Below are positions 22,901 through 34,900 of a stretch of DNA of 64,000 nucleotides, in pieces; positions within the stretch are counted from its first letter, which is position 1, and every line of letters starts with the position of its first letter. Location: positions 62,001 through 126,000 of the forward strand of contig JAWPHD010000237.1 of assembly GCA_037043455.1 (NCBI GenBank), given 5' to 3'. The stretch is from Cyrtodaria siliqua. Its lineage: Eukaryota; Mollusca; Bivalvia; Adapedonta; Hiatellidae. Made by a program: the position numbers and the translations under genes. The notes under the pieces are model-generated. The model ran no database searches and was not told the origin of the DNA. It saw nothing but the letters and a program-made list of their open reading frames with translations.

Positions 22901-25900
22901 ACAAACCTTGTTTCTTCTCCTGGTCTCACACCAGTAATTTTTCTGAAGGTGAAGGAAGTTCTGACCCCTCTCTGTGACAGTGTGAGACCTCCACCAGGTG
23001 TTGGGATTATATCAGATTTCCTGGGTGTAATACCATGTGACCAAATGTATCTATAATAATAATAAACAAGAAAGTTTTTATGCAAGCGTAAAATAGCTGC
23101 AGAGAGATAAAAATGAATAACACTGTTGAGAATTGCTGAACCAAATACACAGGACAAAATTGCAGACTTAATGCAATAGTAATGTCTTTTGGCAGTGCTA
23201 TTTAAATCAGTGCAAAATCAACATCTGAAGTAAAAATATTATTCTGTTATTTTTCAAAGAGAAAGGTTTTATTCTGAACGTTAATTTAACACAAAATGAG
23301 GATATAAAGTGAATAATTTGTTTATTTCAATAGAACAATTAGTAACTTGAATCTCATATTGACTAGGTTACTAAAGTAATTATCCCGGGCAGTGACAGGA
23401 TTGGTACAAAGGTTAGAGGGGTTGATGCTCTATTTTCAAACAAGGTTTGTTTTAAAAGGCTCTCAAAAATCCCATCTGAACATATCAAAACCCATCTGAA
23501 CATGTCAAAACTCATCAAACAGATTCAAAACTCATCCAAATAGACTGCTGCTCATAGAACCTGTTTTAAGCACACCTACCTTGATTCACCTGTCATAATG
23601 AGGACACTCTTGTCTGGAAGTAGTGCAGATAAGTGTCTGCCGTCTGGTTGGCGGAACTCCATCAATACCTGCAAGTACACGTGAGAGGTTTAGACGGACA
23701 ACTCTTACAAGACTTGTTTTTCTTCCTATACAATCGAAGGCTACATTACATGTTTTGCATGCTCATATAATGTTTGTCTCCTTAATAATTATTAATATCT
23801 ATATAACTGTATTAAATATTCTCTATGTAGTATATGAATATATATATAATTTATGAATGTTTATTGCCACTGGAGCTATTTGGCTCCAACTTTTCTAATT
23901 TTGAATTGAATTGAAAGTCTTTATTTATCGAGGGTGACCCAATTAGTTTATACTAATCTTCCTTGGGACAAATACATGATACAAAATACAAGAAAGGCAA
24001 GATACATAAGATACATGTAGCTTCATTGATGGTCTTGCAGAGGAAGCGGAAGAAGCAGCAGCTAGCAGGGACATGAAGAAGCTATATGATACTACCAAGA
24101 AACTCTCTGGGAAGTACAGCAAGCCAGAAAGACCAGTCAAGGATAAGGATGGAAATGCAATCATGGGAACGGAACAACAACTTAAGCGATGGGCTGAACA
24201 CTTCAATGAACTATTGAACAGACCAATCCCACAGAATCCACCCGACATCCTACCTGCGGAAGCTGACCTGCCCATCAACTGTGGACCACCAACAAGAGCA
24301 GAAATCAGGAAAGCAATAAAACAGCTGAAAAGTGGTAAGGCAGCAGGGCCAGATGGAATTCCAGCAGAGGCTATGAAGGCGGACGTAGACACATCAGTAG
24401 AGATGCTTTACCCTCTATTTGGAAGGATCTGGGAGGGGGAGGAAATGCCAGAGGATTGGAAGGAAGGATATCTTGTCAAGTTCCCCAAGAAAGGAGACCT
24501 CAGCAATTGTGCCAACTACCGAGGAATCACACTACTCTCAGTACCAGGAAAGGTATTTAATAGGATTTTACTGGACAGGATGAAGGATGCAGTGGATCCT
24601 CAGCTAAGGGACAATCAGGCAGGCTTTAGAAGGAACCGGTCATGCACAGACCAGATTGCCACATTGCGCATAATAATCGAACAATCAATAGAGCGGAATT
24701 CCTCAGTATACTTAAATTTTGTGGATTATGAAAAGGCATTTGACAGTGTGGATAGGGCAATTCTTTGGAAACTTCTTCGACATTATGGAGTCCCTAGCAA
24801 GATAATCGGTCTCATCAAAGCCTCCTATGAAGGAATGTCCTGCAGGGTGATTCACGGAAACCATTTCACGGACAGCTTCCAGGTGAAGACCGGGGTCAAA
24901 CAAGGGTGTCTGCTGTCGCCATTCCTCTTTCTCTTAGCAATTGATGAAAACAACCACTGCTCAGAGAGGGAACGGAATCCAATGGACAATGTGGACACAA
25001 TTGGATGACCTCGACTTTGCGGATGACCTGGCACTCCTATCTCACCAACACCAACAGATGCAAGACAAAACCTCAGAGCTAGAAACCATTTCAGCACAGG
25101 TAGGACTGAGGATACATACAGGCAAGACCAAGCTCCTCAGGATCAACACTGCCAATAACAGCCCAATTACACTTGGAGGAAATGAACTGGAGGAAGTTGA
25201 AGCCTTCACATACCTGGGTAGCATTGTGAATAAGCACGGTGGCACAGATGCGGATGTCAAAGCAAGGATCGGCAAGGCGAGAGTAGTCTTCCTCCAACTC
25301 AAGAACATCTGGAGTGCCAGAGCAATAGCAACCCACACTAAGATAAGGATCTTCAACTCAAATGTAAAATCAGTGCTACTGTATGGATTGGAAACATGGA
25401 GGACAACAAAGACAACCACAAGAAAGGTCCAAACCTTCATCAACAACTGCCTCCGACGAATCCTCAGGATCCACTGGCCAGAAACCATCAGTAATGTGGA
25501 CCTATGGCAACAAACCAAGCAAGGACCTATTGAAATGGAAATTAGGAAAAGGCGATGGGGTTGGATTGGTCACACGCTCCGGAAACCGACATCCAGCATT
25601 ACAAGACAGGCCCTAACTTGGAATCCACAGGGCAAGAGGAAGAGAGGAAGGCCTAAGAATTCCTGGCGGCGCGACCTCATGGCAGACATAGAGGAAATAG
25701 GTTACAGCTGGGGAGAAGTAGAGCGGATGGCCCAGGACCGGAGACGTTGGAGAGCTGTTGTTGGCGGCCTATGCCCTGGTAGGGTGTAAAGGCCTAAGTA
25801 AGTAAAGTAAACATAATAAAATTGTTGGTGGTGGTAGTTTGAACGATATTTACACAATAATAAGATGAGATGATATCTATATCGAGTTTAATGTTGTTTT

Positions 25901-28900
25901 TCCTTTATCCATTTTATGCAGTTGTTTGTAAAACTTTTCATTGTTGCACACTTTTTAATGTGATTTGGAATATTATTCCATTAAATGGTCCCAGAGTAAG
26001 ACATGCTGCCCTTGAAAAGTTCCCGATTAGGCTTAGGAATACTAAAATTAGTATCAGTTAGTGATCGAAGACTTCTGTCAGTTGGATAACGAGTAGTAAA
26101 CATATCGGAAATATATGAAGGGGCAGTATTGTTCGAAACTCTATACATGAATTTGGCCTTTTGAAGTATAATTCGCTGATCAATTGTGAGGCAATTTAGT
26201 TGTTCCATAGCGGCTTGAAAAGTAATATACTGTTCACCTAAAATAACGTGACATGCCCTTTTTTGCATTATAAAAAGGCTGCTGATATTTTTTCCACTTG
26301 TGTTACGCCAGATTACATTACAAAAGTCTAGATGTGGCTGTATGTAAGCTTTATAGAAAATAAATATTTTGCTCCAACTTATCTCATTTGGCACAAGTGG
26401 TGGCGCAAAGAAAAAATATGCCAAAGGGGACCCTGAGTTTGTTGGCTCAAATTAACAAAAATGTTATTTTTGTCAAAGCAACCTTGCATTTCAAATTTCA
26501 AAAGGACTCAAGATGAGCGTAGATTGAAAGTTTTGAGGATTTATATTTATTTTGTTAAGTTTTCACAGAAAAATGTGCTTTTGATGTATAAAACGCCTCG
26601 TCAGATAAGAAACTTAATTTTTATGGCATGATAAAAACATGGAGGTTGGGCTTGAATAACTTAAAAAATTGCACGGGATTGGAGTTTTAGATTACTTCAG
26701 TAATCGTTACATACCTGTGATCCCAAACTAAGAGATACGAGGCCGTCCTCAAATGCTGACGGAGTATCAACATGCTGTGGTATACCTGTAGACAAAACAT
26801 GGACAGACTAAGGTTAGTAATCATTTAACAAAATTAATGATGCAGAACTAGAAATGTGAGAGTAGGCGTGTTAAAGTCCATACATTTTGTTTATTAAAGG
26901 CAAAATATGCTTTTTAAAAAGTAACAGCTGACAAATTATTCAAAATCCATATAACTATTTGGAATAACGCAATCCAATCTTCTTCTCTTTTTTTTTCTTT
27001 TTCCTTTTTAAGAGCTTTATAACTGAAAGGCTTTATAACTGAAAGTTGAAGCTGAAGACAAAAGCCCCTTTCGAAAATAATCCTGTTTTCGAGTTAATCA
27101 AAAGTTAATCAAAAGAATAGAAGTAAACATCGCAAACTATACCAAATAAATAGTTTCCCAGGGCCGTCGTTTGACCTTTTTTGGGGCCGAAATTCCCATT
27201 CCCCTCCCCTAAAAGTATATATTTTTCCACTTTTCCTGTGAAAAAAACCTTAATTTTTTTTTATTTATTTTTTTCAAGAGGGCCTGTGGACGCTCTACTG
27301 GCTAACATGGCTCTTGTAACATCAATGAAGCGAGTGACTGCCATTTACGTTTTTTCGGATGTTTCGGGCAAAAAACAGCTTTTGAACTTAATCAAGGGCC
27401 ATAACTAAAGAATCTGTTAAAGTTCGGTAAAGATCAGATGAATAATGAAGGCCCTACCGTATTAACGCGGCAAAATATAGCATTTTTAACTAAATCAAGA
27501 GCCATAACTCCTCTGTTACTGGTCCGACTGGTCCAACATGGAGCTAAAAAAAAACATGAAATAATGAAAAGAAACAATTTAAAAAAAATGAATAATTAAA
27601 GAAAAAAAAAAAAAAATGAAAAAATTAAAAACAAATAATGAAAAAAAAAAAATATGAAAAAATTCAAAAATGAAAAAAAAATTAAAAAAAAAAATTAAAA
27701 ACAATACTAAAAAAAATAAAAAGTTTGGTAAAGATCGTATGAAAAATGAAGGCCCTCTCGTCGTAAAGAGGCAAAATATAGCGTTTTGAACTAAATCAAG
27801 GGCCATAACTACGCTATTACTGGTCCGATATGTTTGGTTTCCGAACTTGTCCGAGCTTTCATTGATATTAACAATCTGATAAAGTTTGGTAAAGATCAGA
27901 TGAACAATGAAGCCCCTATTGTCTTAATGAGGCAAAATATAACATTTTTAACTAAATCAAGGGCCATAACTCCGCTGTTACTATTCCGATATGGCTGGTT
28001 TTCGAACTTGTCCGAGCTTTCATTGATATTAACAATCTGATAAAGTTTGGTAAAGATCGGATGAACAATGAAGCCCCTAGCGTCTTAACGAGGCAAAATA
28101 TAGCATTTTTAACTAAATCAAGGGCCATAACTCCGCTGTTACTAGTCCGATATGGCTGGTTTTCGAACTTGTCAGAGCTTTCATTGATATTAACAATGTG
28201 GTAAAGTTTGGTAAAGATAGGATGAAAAACGAAGGCCCTATCATCTTGAGGCAAAATATAGCAATTTTAACTAAATCAAGGGCCATAACTCCGCTGTTAC
28301 TTGGCCGATCTGGCTGGCTTTCAAACTCATCCGAGCTTTCATTGATATTAACAATCTGTTAAAGTTTGGTAAGGATTAGATGAAAAATGAAGGCCCTATC
28401 GTCTTAACGATACAAAAGTTAACGACGGACGACGGACGGCGGACAACTCGGCATCCCATAAGCTCTGCTGGCCTTTGGCCAGTTGAGCTAAAAACGGATA
28501 TATAATTGATGCAAAGTTTGTAGCAAAAAAATCGCCTTTCCTTTAAAATCGACGCAAAATTCCCCCCTCTCACGGCCCAGGCGCCATTCCCCTAATACAG
28601 AAAGACGGCCCTGTGTCCATACCTCATGTGTAAACTATTATAACTATCACATTGTATCCCAAAAATGCTGCACTTAGTATAACATATATAGCGTGCAGGG
28701 CTAAAAGGTCACATAACTTTTTAATTTAAATTAATTGCCTGTGAACATCGGGTGATTAAATCCACAAAATACTCCGACACCAGGGTTAATATAAATATTT
28801 TACACCACATTCCATTCAAAATAATGGTGAATTCAAATTTTTAGATGGAAACGGAACAGTGCTACCACCACGTTTTGATTGATATGGCAGTTTTATCTCA

Positions 28901-31900
28901 TTCTACAGTGCCCCAGATAAGCAGCGTATCTGCGTATTTAATTCAATTAAAATTGCCAAATACCCAATTAATTTCCCTGACATGCGTACCAGATACCCAA
29001 GCAATTTCCTTTTCACTCAAACATTTTTATTTTTGAGCAAATCGACAGTCAACGTGTACAAATGGTTATTGTTTTCGTGCGTATTCCAATATTTACAGAA
29101 AGCAGATTTTACTTCGATGTAACTGGGAGTCCTGCTGGGACGTTACATAATTATCGATAAAGTGGAGCAGTAAAATAGAACGCTATATAGTTGATATGTA
29201 CGCTATACCAGTCTATACTATTGTGTTGTCGTCTGGGCGCTTTTTGAAAGCGTTTGCGTTGTGCAGACGATTAAAATGTCGAAACGGGGACGTAAATGGA
29301 TAAGCGAGTTATCGTTAAGAAATAATCCCACTACCCTTAACTTTTTTCAAGCCAAAAAAGACCATTCACCGACGGCGATAGTAAAAAGCATCCATTCTGA
29401 CATATATATTATTTCAATCCGTTCAAGCAGTGGAAAGTCCCTCGTTGCAGGAAAAACATGACGGTAACAAGGTGACAAATAAAACCTACATATTTTGGTA
29501 ACAATTATTCCCGTGGTTGGAAGTTGGAAATTAATCTTTAATAATGATTAATCATTGACAAACCACTGCCATGACTAACAAGTCAAATAAGCTCACACAA
29601 AGACGGGTACGTTACCTTGCTCGTTTTACATTTGATCCCCAAATCACCCTAGTATTTTTGAAAATTTGAAATTCACTCAATTAATTTTCATTTCATGAGT
29701 GAAATACCCAATAGGTCCAAAAGTTATCTGGGGCACTGATTCTATTGGCTTATACTAGTGTTGTTATCAGAACTGTTTTCTATTATTAGAAAAAATATGA
29801 CCAACCTTGACCTGGCTGGTACTGATTGATGGTCAGTTGGTCTGGCACGTGCTTCACATGCCCTGTTTCCAAGAGTTTATCCAGCAGTGGTTTATATACA
29901 TCCGGTACACTGTCTGGTAAGGGGTCATCAGGGTCAACATTGTTGATGGTGTACTTAAACTCATAACCATAATGCTTCACTCGCCGGTGTTTCAACTCCT
30001 GCTCTTGTGCTAAAAATTAAAGTTTGAGAATGATGGCTTGTTCTGAAATAACTGGACGAATGTAAAGTGTCTGAACCATACACGATAAACAAAGTCGTGA
30101 CCTAGAGCTCATTACAAATGAACGAACTTTACTATATGTTGTTTTTTTCTCCATCAGAACAAGTTACCAGTCTAAACAGACAACACGAGAATTCTGCTGA
30201 ATTGCTGACACTGCTCTTCGACACATTTTGACATACTAACCCCCGAATAAATACGGCTATCTTGTTACCGTGGACAGCCTATTGATGAAATTTAATGTAT
30301 GCGACTACATAAGTTGAAGAATTATCATACGAACAAGGTTTTCATGATAGAGTCATGGTGACCTTGACCTTTGACCCATTTCATCCAAAATGATTAGGGG
30401 TGATCCTCTCAAAGTAACCAGTCTACCAAATCAAATCAAATCAAATATTTTATTGGTCTAAAATCCAACAGTAGGAATATCACCAAAACAAACAGACATA
30501 CACAGTGAAATACAAATCATTTACAAAACAAGAAGCAAGAAAATAAGTCATATATCTCTCTCTATATATACCTGTGAACTGACGAATATAAGGTTATCAT
30601 AATCAGGTCATGGCAACCTTGACCTTTGATCCCGGAGTAACAGAGGTCATCCGCCATGGACAGTCTTCCTATGAATGTTGTAATCATAAATGGTTTCAAA
30701 GTTATAGAAAGGAATTGCTTATGGACAGACAGACGGACGGACATTCAGATGAACAGATGGAGGATTTATTACTACAGAGCTTGGTATGCAAGGCCATAAA
30801 TATGTTGTATCTTTGTAATGAAAAAAAAAGAGAAGAATATTAGTGTGACATGCTCTGTGATTAAGGTACCACACCGTTGTTAGGTTTATCATCCCAATTT
30901 ATAGATCTCATTATTTGGTCAGCATATTCACTCGTCACAAACTCCTCCAGTAACACAAGGCCAGGAGGTTGCTCTGTGGATAGACATACACCTTCTGGCA
31001 CTGAAAAAAAGAAAACATATCGTTTTAATCCTAATTATGACCTTGACTTTGCGAAAATGCTGTCTTATTATTAAGATACATGTATATAACTGTATTAATT
31101 TTGAAGAATTTATTTCAATTTGTTTCAAAGCATCTGATCGGCTACATGGCTCTTATAACAATAGAGGAAGTGATGTGTGTATTCTGCCAATCTGATGCGA
31201 TATGTCCAGAATCATCTGGAAAGCAGTATTAAATAAGGATCTCTCAGATGTCTACCCTTTTTGTCCAAAGTGTTGTCCACCACAGAATGGCAACAATACA
31301 CATTCTGCAGCAGGTGATGAAAAGTTGGCTTGGATTCAAACCCAGTGTCTCTGACTAACCATGCAATTAGTGCTCTAACCTCTGAGCAACTGAAGACATA
31401 GAGTTCACAATTGATTATTCACAATTTATCTGTAACCGGTAACATACAAACTCACTAGCCAGGGTAGAATTTAACTTTTTTTACCCACTTGCTGTTTTTT
31501 GCATGTGCAAATATTTTCAACTCGCAAAAATGCATTCTTACTGGCGTTTTTTTTCCTTTCGGTCAAAGACATTATACAATACGTATATAAGACTGTGTTG
31601 TAAAAGACAACAACTGACAGCTAACTGCTTTTAATTTTTCTGTTTCATCATCTGAATATCTTTAAGTCATGCTTACTTTATATAGAAACGATGCACTCAC
31701 CGTTTTCTGGGAGTGCTGAAAATTTAAACTTTCATTTTCTCAAATCAACTTGAATTTTGCGAGTTTGTGAGTGCTAAACCAAGCCCGGACTAAATTGACA
31801 TTTGTCCCTGAATTTCTAATTATACAGGAAAACGACTCCTGGCATTTCTTGGGATGATCCTGGATAAGCCCCAAATGTAAAGGTGGCGAACAATCATGCT

Positions 31901-34900
31901 TCAACCGGGACTAAAACCTAAGGTCTCTGGCTGCTTTACCATGCCAGGGCTCAAACCTCTTAAAGGTCCTAACGTGCCAAATAATGGTAAAATTACACTA
32001 CAAAATCGTTTATCCGAACCTTATCCAGGTGTTCAGGTCATAAAATAATTTATATGTGCCAATTAAAAGTATATTTCATTCATGGGTTCTTAAAATACCT
32101 GTGACTGAATATGCATAAATAAAATGAATTCAGTTGGTAACTCTTAATTCAACGCTTCAGTTATGGGCTTTGGTTAAAGCTTTTTATATTGTGTCTATAG
32201 AGTATGGACTCTCAAACTATGTAAGTTATATATACACCTTGTCCTCAGTATGTTTAGAAATGGTGTACATAAAAAAATGCATAAATAAAATGAATTCAGT
32301 TGGTAACTCTTAATTCAATGCTTCAGTTATGGGTTTTGGTTAAAGCTTTTTATATTGTGTCTATAGAGTTTGATTCTCAAACTATGTAAGTTATATATAC
32401 ACCTTGTCCTCAGTATGTTTAGAAATGGTGTACATAAAAAAATTATGTTGTAATTTTTGGCTGTTGATGGGCTACACCCATCTTGGTGTTTAAATAAGCC
32501 AACTCGTTGAGACCGAACTCTATCTAATAAGTAACTCTAATTACGACACTCCAGTTTTTGGGTTTGGCCTTGCTGGTTAAAGCTGTTTATATTCTGTCTA
32601 TATAGTTTGTATTCTCAAAAACAGTGTACACGTTAAAAAATGTGGGGAATATATTAACTGTTTTAAACACTGCCATACTGTAATGTAAGTTCAGAGCAGC
32701 ATAATTACATACATTAATATTCGATAATGTGAATGAAACAACTATGTTACCTTCACGAACATAGGCCAAGTAGAGAATTACGTCCGTCTTTCTCTTTTCT
32801 GTTACACCAAGTGTGTGCCCATTGAGAGCGCTGTAAGCTGCTTCTGCTTCTGCCACTGACAGATAGCAGACAAAGGAGTATGGTTTCTGTGGCAACATGA
32901 TTACGTCACATCTTTTACCATAGGAACCAAACAACTGCAAAATCTCCTCGTATGTAACTCCATTGTCAAGTCCTCCGTTACTGACACAGAGTATCTGGAG
33001 AAAAAGGAAATACCCAAAAAACTGTTATATATACATGTACACGTGGTGTAGAGCTTTTTTCTTAAAATGACACAATTTTTAAGGAAATTGGGAATTTTGT
33101 TTTAAACAGTTATAATCCTATTATTTAAGTCATATTCCTAGACTAAAATGGCACGGAGTCGCTCATCTTGTGATCTTCGAAAAGATAAAAAAAAAATCTC
33201 GAACAAGCTTATAATTTCATAACAGAATTAGAACATGCAGTCTATGGTGTGCCATCGCAAATTCCCACCCGTGTCTTAAAGTGTTCAGACCCAGTAAGTG
33301 TACAGATGGTTATAGGCTGGGATCTGAATGGTTTCCAGGGCTTGCACTGGCTATCTTTTTCTTTGCGCAACTACTTTCGCCAAATGAAAAAAATTAGAGC
33401 TTTAATTGAAAACATTGGAGCCATATATTTTCTTTATGGCACAAACTCATTACGTGAAATTTCAAGTCAGCGTTGTCCTGAAATAAAATCATTCGGAGAT
33501 ACATAACTATAACCCTGTTTACTACCTAAAACAAACTGATGTTACAGATGGAACTTTTAGAGTCGCAATGTATTGTTCTATAGTGGAAATCATCTTAGAA
33601 CATTTCGAAACATTTAGGAATTGGAAGCTCAGGTACCTAACAGAGCTTTCCCCAGGATTTGTTTTTAAGGAGTGGTGGCATTTTTGCAGTGGAAGTGGGT
33701 GGGCACGGGAAGTGAGGGTGGTCACACCTTCCCGCATCTTTTTTTTAATTGTCAGTTGGAACATGTGGAAAGAAGAAAGATTTGGTGTCTATATATTCTT
33801 TTGCGCAAATCACTTTCGCAAATTTGTTTTTTCTTGCGCCATATTTCATTCTTATGCGCATTTGGCGCCATTTGCGCATCCCAGTGTGAGCCCTGGTTTC
33901 CAAGTTATGACCCAGGGACTATGGTGGGGATGGATCCCGGGGTCAAAGCTGGTTGGATGGTTGTACATTTCTGTTTATGTCCAGTTAGTGTAGATATGGT
34001 TATAGGGTGGGGCCACCATTAAAAAATAGTTTGTTTGCAGTTTCCGACCCATGGCTTTTAGGGGTGGGTCGGTAGGTAGGGATATATATATTTTTTTAAA
34101 ACATTTTTATTATTAACGCATGCCCATCGCGGCATGCAAATATCGTGTGCTTCACTAGTATTATCCATAGATTTTTTTTTTAAAAAGGGTTTAGTTAAAT
34201 ATTACCAGAACATGCAAGAAAAAAGAAACAATTTTTTTTAAAAAAAAAACAAACTTAAAAAAAATTGTTTGGGTCGGCGGATTTGCCGTGGGTCGGTCGC
34301 AAACTGCAAACAAGCAATATTCTTATTTAGGCCTGGGATCTATGGCCCAGGGGTTATGTGCCAGGGTTTGGGATAGACCCTAGAGCTGATGATGTTTGGA
34401 TGGTTGTATTGTCTGTTCATGCTCAGTAAGTGTATATGTGGTTATAGGGTTGGATCTATGGCCCAGGGGTTATGTGCCAGGGTTTGGGATAGACCCCAGA
34501 GCTGATGATGTTTGGATGGTTGTATTGTCTGTTCATGCTCAGTAAGTGTATATGTGGTTATAGAATGGGGATCTCAAATGTTTCCGAATTACGACCAATG
34601 GGCTATTTCCCCAGGGGTGAGGATGGACCCTGAGGCTGATGCTGGTTGGATAGTTGTATCCGTCTGTTCATGCCCGGTAAGTGTATACAGTATATATGGT
34701 TCAGGTTATAGGGTGGGGATTTAAAAGGTTTCAAAGTTATGACCCAGGAGCAATGTCCCCACAGGTGTGTTTGATCCCGGGGGCCAATTTACACTATTTT
34801 TGATAAAATGAATTATGAATAAATATGATGAGTTATAAGCAATACTTATTTATGAGGATAAAGTTATACATAAGATCTAAAGACAAAGTAATGAAAAAGA

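Larger units (their letters stand above)
33286..34800. repeat. Diverged ~125-bp tandem repeats with two insertions
   Basis: The unit contains 'gttatgacccaggg..atg', 'ggatagacccnagagctgat', 'ttggatggttgtat' and 'cagtaagtgtatatgtggtt'. About six units are recognisable. Elements at 33336-33895 and 34029-34325 interrupt the array. It lies in ALKBH8 intron 1. Confidence 0.7.

Noticed and set aside
25042..25518. 158-codon minus-strand frame
   Set aside because: Shadow of the RTE-like reverse-transcriptase frame on the other strand.
29261..29461. 66-codon frame [11 protein letters not shown] inside a hAT-like element
   Set aside because: Too short and without a recognisable transposase domain to annotate as a gene.
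33568..34022. Plus-strand frames of 116-141 codons
   Set aside because: They cross the boundary of a transposon insertion in a tandem repeat; composition and context give no support.
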